From CAZSHG01 sp964459995 (GTDB lineage: Bacteria > UBP14 > UBA6098), in assembly GCA_964459995.1 (NCBI GenBank), contig CAYWOR010000004.1, positions 151,861 through 215,860 of the forward strand: a stretch of DNA of 64,000 bases, written 5' to 3'. A program made the position numbers and the translations under genes. The notes below the pieces were generated by a model. The model saw only the letters and a program-made list of their open reading frames with translations, was not told where the DNA came from and did no database searches. Shown here one piece after another: positions 25,938 through 34,812 of this stretch; the stretch's first letter is position 1; each line of letters begins with the position of its first letter.

Positions 25938-26833
25938 CCATTTTTAAGTGCAAAATCCCGCGTTCGTCGATATTTGCGGATGTTCGATGCGGTGAGAATC
26001 GCCAGGGCAAGCCATATCAGCCCGAATGCGACCGCGTGGGTCGTGCGGAAAGCCTCCTTATAAATCAGAACACCTATAAGCAACTGGCCTGTCGGAGCGA
26101 TGTATTGCAGAAATCCCAGAGTCGAGTATTTTATCAGCCTCGCGCCGTATGCGAAAAGCAATAGCGGCACCGCAGTAACAGCTCCTGCACCGGCCAGCAT
26201 AAGCGTCCTCGACAAATTCCCAACGGCGAAATTCCCCTCCCCCCTTATTCCAACAAGAAGGATGAACGCGATGAAAAATGGGCTGAGAATCGCCATGTCG
26301 TAGAACAGCCCGGTCGATGAGCCTGCCGGGGACATTTTGCGCAATAAGCCATAGGTGCCAAATAGTCCTGCCAGCCCGAGGGCTATCCATGGGATTCTGC
26401 CGTAGTCGAGCCCGAGGATGATAACCCCGGCCAATGCCAAGATAAAGCAGAAGATCTGTGTTCGAGAGAGTTTTTCGCGAAGGAAAACCGCGCCGATAAG
26501 GACATTCACCAGTGGGTTGATGAAAAACCCGAGGCTCGATTCCACGATGTGCCCCGAATTAACCGCCCAGACATAGAGCAACCAATTCCCGCCGATTAGT
26601 AATGCGGTCGCGATATAGAGCAGGCCGGCGGGGAATTTCAGCCCGCAGGCGACATCGCGCCATCTGCCTCGCATTGTGAGGTAAATCGCCACTACCACGA
26701 GAGACCATACTATGCGATGGGCAAGAATCTCCAACGCCGGAACTCCGCCGAGGAATTTCCAGTAGATGGGCAAAATCCCCCACATCACGAAGGACAAAAC
26801 AGCGGCGATATTGCCTTTGGAGGATTCTTTCAT
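25934..26833 (-). CDS. rarD: RarD-type EamA/DMT-family transporter
   Basis: 299 residues with ten predicted membrane segments. The N-terminus GNIAAVLSFVMWGILPIYWKF with EILAHRIVWS is characteristic of RarD; the centre has NWLLYVWAVNSGHIVESSLGFFINPLVNVLIG and the second half shows the repeat (SRTLMLAGAGAVTAVPLLLFAYGA, GFLQYIAPTGQLLIGV). It is a drug/metabolite-type inner-membrane permease; the substrate is unknown. Monocistronic. Confidence 0.9.
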   Translation of the reverse strand: MKESSKGNIAAVLSFVMWGILPIYWKFLGGVPALEILAHRIVWSLVVVAIYLTMRGRWRDVACGLKFPAGLLYIATALLIGGNWLLYVWAVNSGHIVESSLGFFINPLVNVLIGAVFLREKLSRTQIFCFILALAGVIILGLDYGRIPWIALGLAGLFGTYGLLRKMSPAGSSTGLFYDMAILSPFFIAFILLVGIRGEGNFAVGNLSRTLMLAGAGAVTAVPLLLFAYGARLIKYSTLGFLQYIAPTGQLLIGVLIYKEAFRTTHAVAFGLIWLALAILTASNIRKYRRTRDFALKNG

Positions 26834-26851
26834 GGGCGATTCGGTAGAAAA

Positions 26852-26928
26852 TTCATTGCCCGTCTTCCGTTCGATGAATCGAACGGCAATGATGGGGAAA
26901 TTTCATTGCCGCCGGTTTCAACCGACGG
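26852..26928. repeat. Two tandem palindromic units sharing a TTCATTGCC start
   Basis: The first unit (26852-26892) has outer arms TCATTGCC / GGCAATGA and a perfect inner palindrome CCGTTCGAT-GA-ATCGAACGG (26867-26886). The second (26902-26928) begins with the same TTCATTGCC and has an imperfect hairpin around GGTTTCAACC. They lie between rarD and the pmbA terminator. Confidence 0.6.
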
Positions 26929-26959
26929 ATGAGGGAGGGCGATGAAGTCGATTATTGTT

Positions 26960-26986
26960 AAAAAAGGCCGCCAGATGGACGGCCTT
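26960..26986 (-). terminator. Rho-independent terminator after pmbA
   Basis: On the minus strand AAGGCCG, 13-base loop region, CGGCCTT, then a run of six T. It ends the tldD-pmbA transcript. Confidence 0.85.
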
Positions 26987-27011
26987 ATTACTTTGAACGC
27001 TTAGATTGAGG

Positions 27012-28319
27012 CTATTTCCCGGTTACCGTCAATGAATCCACGCGGATATAGGGTGCGTGGAAACTGCCGTAAACGGTCTCCTGCTTATCGCCGACCGCGG
27101 CTATTTCGCGTAGGTCGTTGTAGATGTTTCCCGCGATAGTGCCGTCTTTGACTCTGCCGACGAGTTCGCCCTTTTCAATCATGAACACCGCGCCGAAGGG
27201 GTTCGAGAATGTGCCGGAGATGATGTTCCCCTGCCCCATTCCGAGAACGCCGTCCACAAGGATGCCTTTGTCGATGCTGGAGATTATCTCCTCCTTGCTG
27301 ACTTGGCCCTTATCGATTGCGAGATTCGATGTGCCGGGGCTTGGCGCTGAGAAAATCCCCCTGTCCGCACATCCGTTGGACTCGCGCCCGGATTTGGCCG
27401 CGGTTACGTTGTCGAACAGGAAGTTCTTGAAAACTCCCTTTTCGACGATTGGGATTCTGCGCTTCGGAGTGCCTTCGTCGTCGAAAGGCGCGCTTCCGAT
27501 GCCGCCGGGAAGGGTGCCGTCATCGACCACGGTGAGATGTTCGTCGAATAACTTCTGTCCCTCTTTGCCGACCAGCGGGGAGCTTCCGGTATAGACCGAA
27601 CGGCCGTTGATAGCGGCGTTGAGCGGCAGGAGAACGACCAATGTCCCGCGCGGGCTGAAAACCACGGGCATTCCGCCGGAGGGGATATCGATAATATTGT
27701 CCGCGAGGCGCATTTTTTCCTCGAAAGGCTCGGTCATCTTCAGGATTTCCGCTTCCATATCGGGAAGAGATGTGCGCGCGGAGCCATCCCAGAGCAGAAA
27801 GACGTCGTTTTCTTTGACTCTCTGAAGCGAACCGCCCCAGCTAAGATATGTCTTGCGGTAGCCGGAATCGAAGCCGGATGTGTTCGCGAGCTTCGCCTCG
27901 AGAATCGAACGAGTGGCCTCGAAGTTCAAATCGGCTATTCCTCGGAATACCTCGCTCTTATCGATGAAAATCTTCCCGAACTCGATAATTTCGGGAATTG
28001 TGAGGGCGTCGAGTTTGTCGTCGAAGAGTTTTATATCCGCGAATTGCGCTTGTCCGGGGAATTTGAGATCGACTATCTCGCCGTATTTAGCCGTCGCGAC
28101 GGCGTTTTCGATCATATTGTCGATGGCGTTCATATCGGTGGTCGCGGAGAAGCCAACTCTTCCATCTTTAACGACGCGAAGGGAAAATCCCTCTTTCTGA
28201 ACAACGCTTGATTTCTTGAGTTTCCAGCCTTCGAAACCGATTTCCGTCTGGTGGGATTTCGTATAGAATACCTCGGCGGAATCGACTCTTCCCTTTACCT
28301 TTTTGAGTATTTCCTGCAT
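27012..28319 (-). CDS. pmbA: TldE/PmbA family protein, TldD partner
   Basis: 435 residues from the ATG at 28319, which follows GGAGGG; longer upstream frames run into tldD. It is the non-catalytic half of the TldD/TldE metalloprotease: there is no HExxxH, and the C-terminus has the family features NGCADRGIFSAPSPGTSNLAID and GNIISGTFSNPFGAVFMIEKGE. With TldD it degrades or processes small peptides in the cytoplasm. The two genes are separated by 2 bases. Confidence 0.92.
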   Translation of the reverse strand: MQEILKKVKGRVDSAEVFYTKSHQTEIGFEGWKLKKSSVVQKEGFSLRVVKDGRVGFSATTDMNAIDNMIENAVATAKYGEIVDLKFPGQAQFADIKLFDDKLDALTIPEIIEFGKIFIDKSEVFRGIADLNFEATRSILEAKLANTSGFDSGYRKTYLSWGGSLQRVKENDVFLLWDGSARTSLPDMEAEILKMTEPFEEKMRLADNIIDIPSGGMPVVFSPRGTLVVLLPLNAAINGRSVYTGSSPLVGKEGQKLFDEHLTVVDDGTLPGGIGSAPFDDEGTPKRRIPIVEKGVFKNFLFDNVTAAKSGRESNGCADRGIFSAPSPGTSNLAIDKGQVSKEEIISSIDKGILVDGVLGMGQGNIISGTFSNPFGAVFMIEKGELVGRVKDGTIAGNIYNDLREIAAVGDKQETVYGSFHAPYIRVDSLTVTGK

Positions 28320-28321
28320 GA

Positions 28322-29689
28322 TTATTTCCCTCCGATGATGACATCTTTGATTCTGAGATGTGGGCTTCCCATACCAACCGGCGCTGACTGACCGCCTTTG
28401 CCGCAGTTGCCGCCGCCTTTCGCCCATCTGAAATCGTCGCCAATTGCCTCGATGTTCATCAGGGTATGGAAAAGATTGCCCTGAAGCACGGCATCGCGAA
28501 CCATCTCCTCGACCTTGCCGTTGCGAATCATGTATGCGTAACCGGAGCTGAAGCTGAAGTTTTCCATCATCGTCTGGCCGCCGTAAGCATCGACGCAGTA
28601 GATTCCCTCGTCGATGTCGGCAATCATCTCCTCGAAAGAGACTTTGCCCGGCGCGATCGCCGTGTTCGTCATGCGGATAATGGGCAGGTTGGAATAGTCC
28701 ATGGCTCTGCAGTTGCCGGTAAGAGGCTCGTTCATCTTGGCGGCGGTTTCGCGGTTGTGAAGTCTTCCCACGAGGATGCCGTCCTTGACGAGATAATTTT
28801 TCCGCGCCGGGACGCCCTCGTCGTCGATCATAATCGTGCCGCGAAGGTCGGGTTTGACCGTGCCGTCTTCGTAGATGTTGAGTTCATCCGGCCCAAAACG
28901 CCTGCCGAGCTTCATCATTTCACGCGCCTGAGGATTATCCACGATGTGATCCGATTCGGAAAGATGCCCGAAAGCCTCATGGACAAAAACGCCCGCGAGA
29001 CTCGGATCGAGCACGACGGTGTATTTGCCGGCCTTGACCTGTTCAGCTTCGAGAAGATCGGTGGCGAGTCGTGCGACTTTGCCGACAGCCTTGTCCTTGT
29101 TCAGAACAACGCCGAAACCATGTCTGCTCGACCATGATTCGTGGGCGGACTGAACATTGTCGCCGTCTTTGCCAATCGCGTAAATAACAAGGATTACATC
29201 CATTCTCTCGCGGAGAAAATAGGTTCCCTCGGTATTCGCGAAATGGGTGGTGGAGAAGCCGTCCATGTAAATGATGTTGTCATCGATTATTCGCGGGTCG
29301 TGCGAACGAACAATGGAATCGTAGCCTTCGACCAGCTTGATCTTCTCTTCGAGGGAATGATTGCGGGGGTCGTCGTCGATTTCCGCGCGGATAATCATCT
29401 CGACCGGATCAACCTTCGCGAGTTTGATTTCCTCTTCCGGCTCGATTGCCTTACTGCTGGCTATTGCCTCTCGAACTCTTTCTTTGAGACCTTCGAGGGA
29501 ATTGAAGGTTGCGAAACCCCATCCGCCGCCGGGAACCAACGCGCGGACACACCCGCCGACATCGGTGGAAGCGGCAACTTTGTCAGTTTCGCCACGCCGA
29601 TATGTAAGTGCAGAGGATTGTTTATCCTGCACTCGAATCTCGACATAGCCTTCGGCACCCTTCAATGCCTCGGTAATTCTGTCTCTCAT
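28322..29689 (-). CDS. tldD: TldD metalloprotease
   Basis: 455 residues. Catalytic metal motif HEAFGH at 237-242 (HExxxH type), and the conserved GRRFGPDELNIYEDG, MNEPLTGNCRAMDYSN and AYGGQTMMENF regions. It forms the active subunit with PmbA. First gene of a two-gene unit, with a promoter at 29726-29754 and ribosome site GGAGG. Length is normal for the family. Confidence 0.95.
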   Translation of the reverse strand: MRDRITEALKGAEGYVEIRVQDKQSSALTYRRGETDKVAASTDVGGCVRALVPGGGWGFATFNSLEGLKERVREAIASSKAIEPEEEIKLAKVDPVEMIIRAEIDDDPRNHSLEEKIKLVEGYDSIVRSHDPRIIDDNIIYMDGFSTTHFANTEGTYFLRERMDVILVIYAIGKDGDNVQSAHESWSSRHGFGVVLNKDKAVGKVARLATDLLEAEQVKAGKYTVVLDPSLAGVFVHEAFGHLSESDHIVDNPQAREMMKLGRRFGPDELNIYEDGTVKPDLRGTIMIDDEGVPARKNYLVKDGILVGRLHNRETAAKMNEPLTGNCRAMDYSNLPIIRMTNTAIAPGKVSFEEMIADIDEGIYCVDAYGGQTMMENFSFSSGYAYMIRNGKVEEMVRDAVLQGNLFHTLMNIEAIGDDFRWAKGGGNCGKGGQSAPVGMGSPHLRIKDVIIGGK

Positions 29690-29725
29690 GGAACCTCCGT
29701 GGTTTCAGTTACTTAATTTGTTTTG

Positions 29726-29754
29726 AATATAGGGAAATATGACCGCGCGGTCAA
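29726..29754 (-). promoter_or_regulatory. Promoter of tldD-pmbA
   Basis: Minus strand TTGACC (29754-29749), 17 bp, TATATT (29731-29726). The spacer contains part of the palindrome TTGACCGCGCGGTCA, which overlaps the -35 box and may be an operator. Confidence 0.55.
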
Positions 29755-29899
29755 GTCGAAAAAATAATTGTTCTCAATGGAAGAAATTGGTTTCGATTCT
29801 TGGAGTGGATGCCCTAAAAATCAAATCTGTAGGGTTATTGCTCTTCGAAGCAACATCATCAGATAACTTGTGTGTATCTCGATGGTAGTATTGTCGGGA

Positions 29900-30490
29900 T
29901 TATATCAGAAGCGATTCGATAATTCGGCGTAGCTCACGGAAAGCCTTGCCGCGATGACTTATGCGGTTTTTCTCAGCCGAATCAATCTGTGCAAGCGTTC
30001 GGCCGTCTGAAAGCTCGAAAACCGGGTCATAACCGAACCCACCCTCCCCTCTCGGCTCGCGCGTGATAATACCGTTCAAGCGCCCCTCGGCGAAATATTC
30101 CCCTCCATCAGGTAAAACAAGCGCGGCTATCGTGGCGAAATAGGCATTGCGTTTGCCATAGGGAACATCCGCCATTTCCCGAAGAAGTTTGCGGTAGTTG
30201 TCCTCGTAAGTAACATCCTCACCGGCATATCTCGCGGCGAAAATCCCCGGCGCGCCGCCGAGAGCATCAACATAAAGCCCCGTATCGTCCGCGATCGCTG
30301 AATGCCCCGAAAATTCGCACATCTCGCGGGCTTTCTTAAGGGCGTTCTCCTTACAACTCGTGCCATCCTCGATTGTCTCCGGAAAGTCGGGAAAATCGTC
30401 CGCTGTCAATATCTGAACCGGAAGACCGGAAAGTATCGCCGTTATCTCGCGGACTTTGTCGCGATTATGTGTGGCAAAGACTAATATCAT
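29900..30490 (-). CDS. rdgB: XTP/dITP diphosphatase (RdgB/HAM1)
   Basis: 196 residues. N-terminal ILVFATHNRDKVREI, FPETIEDGTSCKENALKKA, then ADDTGLYVDALGGAPGIFAARYAG and GFGYDPVFELSDGRTLAQ are family signatures; SHRGKAFREL ends the domain. It hydrolyses non-canonical purine nucleoside triphosphates in the cytoplasm. It lies downstream of the hairpin element at 30505-30585. Confidence 0.95.
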   Translation of the reverse strand: MILVFATHNRDKVREITAILSGLPVQILTADDFPDFPETIEDGTSCKENALKKAREMCEFSGHSAIADDTGLYVDALGGAPGIFAARYAGEDVTYEDNYRKLLREMADVPYGKRNAYFATIAALVLPDGGEYFAEGRLNGIITREPRGEGGFGYDPVFELSDGRTLAQIDSAEKNRISHRGKAFRELRRIIESLLI

Positions 30491-30504
30491 GGCACTCGTA
30501 AAAA

Positions 30505-30585
30505 GCGCCGCTGGCGCGATGGTTGCGGACGAAAATTGTGTATGACATCTCGAATCGTCCGTAGCAACCAGCGTGACAGCGGCGC
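30505..30585. repeat. Long imperfect inverted repeat
   Basis: Left arm 30505-30532 (GCGCCGCTG...TGGTTGC..GGACGA) pairs with right arm 30555-30585 over about 26 positions with a few mismatches and a 2-base bulge; the loop is about 22 bases. It sits between a tail-protein gene and rdgB, both minus strand. It lacks a T-run on either side, so it is more like a small structured element than a terminator. Confidence 0.6.
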
Positions 30586-30605
30586 GGGTGGATATCGTAA
30601 TTGTG

Positions 30606-32375
30606 TTATTTCAACAGAACCATTCTGCGGACATCCTCGGTGCCGGCGAGGCGATAAAGGTAAATTCCGCAAGGAACATCGCTACCGGTGCTCGATCTGC
30701 CGTCCCAAACTGTTTCTGTGCCGTTAATAGCGAGATCGCGAACCTTTCTGCCGTTAATATCGAAAATCTCGACAACACCTTCGCCATGTGACTTAGTGCG
30801 AATTGTAGTCGCGGCGTTGAAGGGATTCGGAATGTTGCCGGCCAACTCGAAGCTTTCGGCAAAATGAGGCCTGTCTTCGACATCGGCACCGGCATTGATA
30901 ACGACATTATCTACGAACCATATGTCAGCCCAAAATCCCTGATAGCGGAATGCAATGAAAACATAGTTGCCTGTAAAGGCATCCAGGGAATAGGTGATGG
31001 ATTCGTATTCACCCTCACGAGCGCGACCGACCTCAGCAAGCTCGACCCATTCATGTTCGAGCCAGCGGGGCGAGGCATTATTCGTGCTCACCCATACACC
31101 ATGATAGACATAATTCGTGAGGCCATAGATGCCGAGCTGATCGAAGGTGATATGCGCTGATGAAATCCCCGTTAGGTTAACCAATGGCGAGATGAGCCAG
31201 ATATCCTGATTCGAGCTGTCCTGCCATGCTACACCGGCATAAGGAAGGCTCGCGATAAAGGCCGGATCGACATACGCCGTGTCGATAAGGAACCAGTCAT
31301 AGAGACCTTGGCCGGTGTTGCCGATGGTCCAGCCGGTGGTCTGAGCTGTGTTGTCCCAGCCGGAAGAATAGGGGATGGATCTGGGCGGAACAGCTGTCGG
31401 ATAGAAAGATACCCTCTGGGTCAATGTTCCTGCCGGATCGCCAATAGACGTAATATTAATTGCGAAAGAATCACTTACAGTATCGGTAACCGTCGGAACT
31501 TCGAGGTCGATATAGAAACTGTAAGACTCTCTCGATGGAACAAGCGGAGTTATAACGAGCGGATTTCCAAGAGAATCCACGATATCGAAAACCCAGCTTC
31601 CGAAACTCGCGGATGCAAGGCCGTATTCATCATCTTCAGAACCATAATTGGCGATGGAGACCTTATACCTTACAGTCGAACCGCTTGCGAGAACACCATA
31701 GGCATAGGTCGGATCGATTCCCATTGCATAGGGAAGGCTTCCGCCGCCGACATAAACATCGTCAATTTTTAGGATAAAATCGTCGTGGCTGGTGCAACGC
31801 CATGCGATGTAAATCGTTTCTCCGGCATAAGCGGCAAGTGAAAACTGCTTCATTGTCCATGAGCTGGGTATGTTTATCTGCCCGTCGATTGAGTCTGTGA
31901 ATGAAGCAACTGTGTTGTCGGTTGTCGAAATCCAAAGCTGGTAGCTTTCGAACCACTCGAAATGGGTCTCCTGGCTTGCAATCCAGAAAGAGAGCACATA
32001 GCTCGTGTCAGTAACCGTAATCGGCGGGGACACCATCCAGTCATCGTTCGCCAAGGGTGGTGTGGAAGTGGTGTCATAATACGTCCCCATGAATTTATCT
32101 CCCCCGTGAGCAAGGGTCGGCGCATCGAACAAAAACCAATGATAACCGTTGCCGTCCTCATCGTAGAATACCCATCCGGGAAGAGAGTCGCTCTCGAAAC
32201 CCTGTATTAGAGTCGTCATCGGTTCGCGTAGAGCCGGAGCGGGAGTTAGGAAGGGAGTTGTCTCCAAGAATGAAGTCGCATGGCGACTGTAGGGGATTGG
32301 GTTTTGGTCGAAGGCTATCGATGATACAACAGCGATTGCCAAAATGACCATTACCAACATAAGTTTCCTCTGCAT
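30606..32375 (-). CDS. Secreted adhesin-like protein (choice-of-anchor J modules) with sorting tail
   Basis: 589 residues. Signal peptide 1-21. Two cleaved-adhesin/choice-of-anchor J type beta-sandwich modules are suggested at about 55-205 (GFESDSLPGWVFYDEDGNGY, WMVSPPITVTDTSYVLSFW) and 345-495 (WLISPLVNLTGISSAHITFDQ, VFIAFRYQGFWADIWFVDNV), separated by a domain with YGVLASGSTVRYKVSIANYG. The C-terminal sorting domain runs from GNIPNPFNAATTI through DINGRKVRDL and CGIYLYRL to MVLLK. Probably surface-exposed or released; ligand unknown. The ATG follows GGAGG. Confidence 0.8.
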   Translation of the reverse strand: MQRKLMLVMVILAIAVVSSIAFDQNPIPYSRHATSFLETTPFLTPAPALREPMTTLIQGFESDSLPGWVFYDEDGNGYHWFLFDAPTLAHGGDKFMGTYYDTTSTPPLANDDWMVSPPITVTDTSYVLSFWIASQETHFEWFESYQLWISTTDNTVASFTDSIDGQINIPSSWTMKQFSLAAYAGETIYIAWRCTSHDDFILKIDDVYVGGGSLPYAMGIDPTYAYGVLASGSTVRYKVSIANYGSEDDEYGLASASFGSWVFDIVDSLGNPLVITPLVPSRESYSFYIDLEVPTVTDTVSDSFAINITSIGDPAGTLTQRVSFYPTAVPPRSIPYSSGWDNTAQTTGWTIGNTGQGLYDWFLIDTAYVDPAFIASLPYAGVAWQDSSNQDIWLISPLVNLTGISSAHITFDQLGIYGLTNYVYHGVWVSTNNASPRWLEHEWVELAEVGRAREGEYESITYSLDAFTGNYVFIAFRYQGFWADIWFVDNVVINAGADVEDRPHFAESFELAGNIPNPFNAATTIRTKSHGEGVVEIFDINGRKVRDLAINGTETVWDGRSSTGSDVPCGIYLYRLAGTEDVRRMVLLK

Positions 32376-32402
32376 GAATCCTCCAAGTTTGTGTTTAATA
32401 GC

Positions 32403-32669
32403 CTAATCTACGGGGTCTAAGGGGCCTAAGCCAAGTTTTTTCCGAAGGCGGTCGTTTTCGCGACGAAGTTCATCAAGCTCGACACTCAAATCTTCTATTC
32501 GGCGGGCTTTGATTCTTCTTAGCACGCGGTAAAGCACGCCAAGCGCTACCAAAAGAATAAGATAGGCTGTGCCGATGATAAATTCCTGCGGATAACGGAA
32601 AGTCAACCCCAGAAGCAATCCGAGTATAAGAGTAACGATTATTGCGGCCCAAAGTAACATATTTTTCAA
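32403..32669 (-). CDS. Small membrane protein with C-terminal coiled coil
   Basis: 88 residues. Two hydrophobic segments (about 4-23 and 29-47), then a charged helix with heptad character (LSVELDELRRENDRLRKKL), ending GLGPLDPVD. No family recognised; resembles LapA-like small membrane proteins in layout. Between radA and the adhesin gene on the same strand. Confidence 0.6.
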   Translation of the reverse strand: MKNMLLWAAIIVTLILGLLLGLTFRYPQEFIIGTAYLILLVALGVLYRVLRRIKARRIEDLSVELDELRRENDRLRKKLGLGPLDPVD

Positions 32670-32729
32670 GTTAAGGTCGATACATCTTTATTATTATAAG
32701 AAGATGCTTGTGCTAAGTAAAGCGGTTTT

Positions 32730-34103
32730 TCACCTTCCGCCTTTCTTTTCAAAAGCGGCTTCGAATGCTGAGTATATCTCGTTGACCTGTTTAACCTTAA
32801 GCGTCGATAATTTAGGAATCCCCGATGTTGATTTGGGGATAATCGCCTCTTCGAATCCGAGTCTTTCGGCCTCTTTGAGACGCGCCGGCGTTCTATAAAC
32901 CCGGCGTAACTCCCCTGTAAGTCCAATTTCGCCCATCACTGCGAGGTTTTGTTTGACCGGCAAATCCCGAAGACTGCTCACAATCGAAAGGATAACCGCG
33001 ATATCCGCGCTTCGTTCCGTGATATCGAAACCGCCGACAACATTAACAAAAAGATCGTATCGTGAGAGCTGGAAACCTGCGCGCCTTTCGAGGATCGCGG
33101 CGAGAAGAATAAGCCTTCGATAATCGATGCCCTGCGCGACCCTTTGCGGAGTGCCGTATGCCGCCGGCGATGCGAGCGCTTGAATCTCGACGAAAAGAGG
33201 TCTTTCGCCCTCCATGCCGGCGAAGATTACCGAGCCGGGCACAGGTCTTTCGTGATGCGCAATAAATGCCGCAGAGGGATTCTCGACCTCTGCGAACCCC
33301 CTCTCCCCCATTGAGAAAACGCCAATCTCCCCGGTCGCGCCGAAACGGTTTTTCGTCGCGCGAAGAAGCCGAAGGTCGCTCTGACGATCGCCCTCCATCG
33401 TCAAAACAACATCTACAGCATGTTCGAGAACTTTCGGGCCGGCAATATGCCCACTTTTAGTAACATGCCCGACAATAAAAACCGCGATACCATCGCGCTT
33501 TGCGAACTCGACAAGACTCGCGGTTGCCTGCCGCACCTGCCCGATATTCCCCGGCGTGCCGCTAATTTCCATCGATGACATCGTTTGAATGGAGTCAACA
33601 ATAAGGAATTTGCACTCGCCTGTGCTTTGAATTGCGGCCTCGACGGAATTCTCTGCGAGGATCATGATGTTATCTGTGGTTCCTGAGTCCGAAAGCCTTT
33701 CGGCGCGCATTTTGATCTGTCCGGGGGATTCTTCCGCGGCAACATAGAGTGTTTTCGCGCCCTGAGAGGATAATCCCATCGCGAGTTGAAGCAGAAGTGT
33801 AGATTTTCCAATACCCGGTTCGCCTGAGAGCAAAATCACACTCGATGGCACAATTCCGCCGCCGAGAACTCGGTCGAATTCAGAAAATACGGTATTTACA
33901 CGCTCGGATTCTGCGCTGTTCGCCTCTGCGAGAGGAATTGCACGCGCCGCTAAGACCGATGAGATATTTCTGGTAGGTTGAACATCCACAACCTGCTCGA
34001 CAAGCGTGTTCCATTCGCCGCAACCGTCGCATCTACCCTGCCATTTGGGATGTTCCTTTCCGCAGGCCTGACATACAAATGATGTTTTGGAGGTTTTTGC
34101 CAT
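32730..34103 (-). CDS. radA: DNA repair protein RadA (Sms)
   Basis: 457 residues. N-terminal zinc finger with two CxxC pairs (CQACGKEHPKWQGRCDGCG), RecA-like ATPase with Walker A GEPGIGKST, the RadA-specific KNRFGATGEIG motif, and the C-terminal Lon-like domain (NVVGGFDITERSADIAVIL, GEIGLTGELRRV). It processes recombination intermediates by branch migration. No ribosome site precedes the ATG, and a TATATT box ends only 11 bases upstream, suggesting a leaderless or very short leader mRNA. Confidence 0.96.
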   Translation of the reverse strand: MAKTSKTSFVCQACGKEHPKWQGRCDGCGEWNTLVEQVVDVQPTRNISSVLAARAIPLAEANSAESERVNTVFSEFDRVLGGGIVPSSVILLSGEPGIGKSTLLLQLAMGLSSQGAKTLYVAAEESPGQIKMRAERLSDSGTTDNIMILAENSVEAAIQSTGECKFLIVDSIQTMSSMEISGTPGNIGQVRQATASLVEFAKRDGIAVFIVGHVTKSGHIAGPKVLEHAVDVVLTMEGDRQSDLRLLRATKNRFGATGEIGVFSMGERGFAEVENPSAAFIAHHERPVPGSVIFAGMEGERPLFVEIQALASPAAYGTPQRVAQGIDYRRLILLAAILERRAGFQLSRYDLFVNVVGGFDITERSADIAVILSIVSSLRDLPVKQNLAVMGEIGLTGELRRVYRTPARLKEAERLGFEEAIIPKSTSGIPKLSTLKVKQVNEIYSAFEAAFEKKGGR

Positions 34104-34114
34104 ATCAGATTCAA

Positions 34115-34142
34115 AATATACCGTCTGAGGCTAATTGTAAAT
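34115..34142 (-). promoter_or_regulatory. Probable radA promoter
   Basis: Minus strand -10 box TATATT (34120-34115) with a weak -35 ATTTAC 16 bp upstream. The start codon is 11 bases after the -10 box. Confidence 0.4.
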
Positions 34143-34172
34143 ATAATTATGATAAGAAACCGAAAATTTTGC

Positions 34173-34200
34173 TTGCGCGAAAGAAAGCTATGAATATATT
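34173..34200 (+). promoter_or_regulatory. Promoter of tRNA-Pro
   Basis: TTGCGC (34173-34178), 16 bp, TATATT (34195-34200), 33 bases before the mature tRNA 5' end. Confidence 0.55.
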
Positions 34201-34233
34201 TTGGCAATCCGCTCTGCGGATAGTAACGATTAA

Positions 34234-34307
34234 CGGGGCGTAGCGCAGTCTGGTAGCGCGTTCGGTTCGGGTCCGAAAGGTCCCCAGTTCGAATCTGGGC
34301 GCCCCGA
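34234..34307 (+). tRNA. tRNA-Pro, anticodon CGG
   Basis: 74 bases fold as a complete cloverleaf: acceptor CGGGGCG/CGCCCCG, D stem GCGC/GCGC with GG in the loop, anticodon stem TTCGG/CCGAA with loop TTCGGGT (anticodon CGG), T stem CCCAG/CTGGG with TTCGAAT. The discriminator is A, and CCA is not encoded. Confidence 0.96.
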
Positions 34308-34319
34308 TTTTGAAAACAG

Positions 34320-34342
34320 CCGGGCCGGAAGGCCTTTTTTTT
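34320..34342 (+). terminator. Terminator-like hairpin after tRNA-Pro
   Basis: GGCC-GGAA-GGCC followed by eight T, between the tRNA and the next gene's ribosome site. It could also attenuate transcription into the downstream gene. Confidence 0.7.
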
Positions 34343-34356
34343 GTTTCGGAGGATTA

Positions 34357-34812
34357 ATGCGAAACAACCATAAACAAATAGCCGTTATCGGCGGAAGAAC
34401 GCCATCAGAAGCAGAACTGAAGCTCGCCGAAGAGGTGGGCAGGCTGGTTGCCGAAAGCGGTTACCAACTCATTTGCGGAGGAATGGGGGGTGTAATGGAA
34501 GCCGCCTGCAAAGGGGCCTCAGAGGCTGATGGTGTTACAATCGGGGTTTTACCCGGTAGCCATCGCGAAGAAGCGAATCGATATGTTAAAATAGCTATCG
34601 CAACCGGAATCGGAATCGCGAGAAATAGTATTCTGGCGCATTCTGCGGATGCCGCAGTCGCAATAGCCGGAAGATACGGAACGCTCAGCGAGGTAGCCTA
34701 TTTTTTGCAATTGGGAAAACCTGTCGCGATTTTATCCTGCTCATGGAAAATACCCGGCGCGATAGAGGTGACTTCGGCTGAAGAAGCGATGAAGGCCATT
34801 GGAGCGGATTAA
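34357..34812 (+). CDS. TIGR00725/LOG-like Rossmann protein
   Basis: 151 residues. KQIAVIGGRTPSEAE, ICGGMGGVMEAACKGA and AVAIAGRYGTLSEVAYFLQLGKPV match the TIGR00725 branch of the SLOG superfamily; the GGxGGVMEAA and GxxGTLSE patterns bind a nucleotide-type ligand. Unlike cytokinin-activating LOG it is shorter and has no assigned reaction. Its stop overlaps the acylphosphatase ATG (TAATG). Confidence 0.88.
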   Translation: MRNNHKQIAVIGGRTPSEAELKLAEEVGRLVAESGYQLICGGMGGVMEAACKGASEADGVTIGVLPGSHREEANRYVKIAIATGIGIARNSILAHSADAAVAIAGRYGTLSEVAYFLQLGKPVAILSCSWKIPGAIEVTSAEEAMKAIGAD

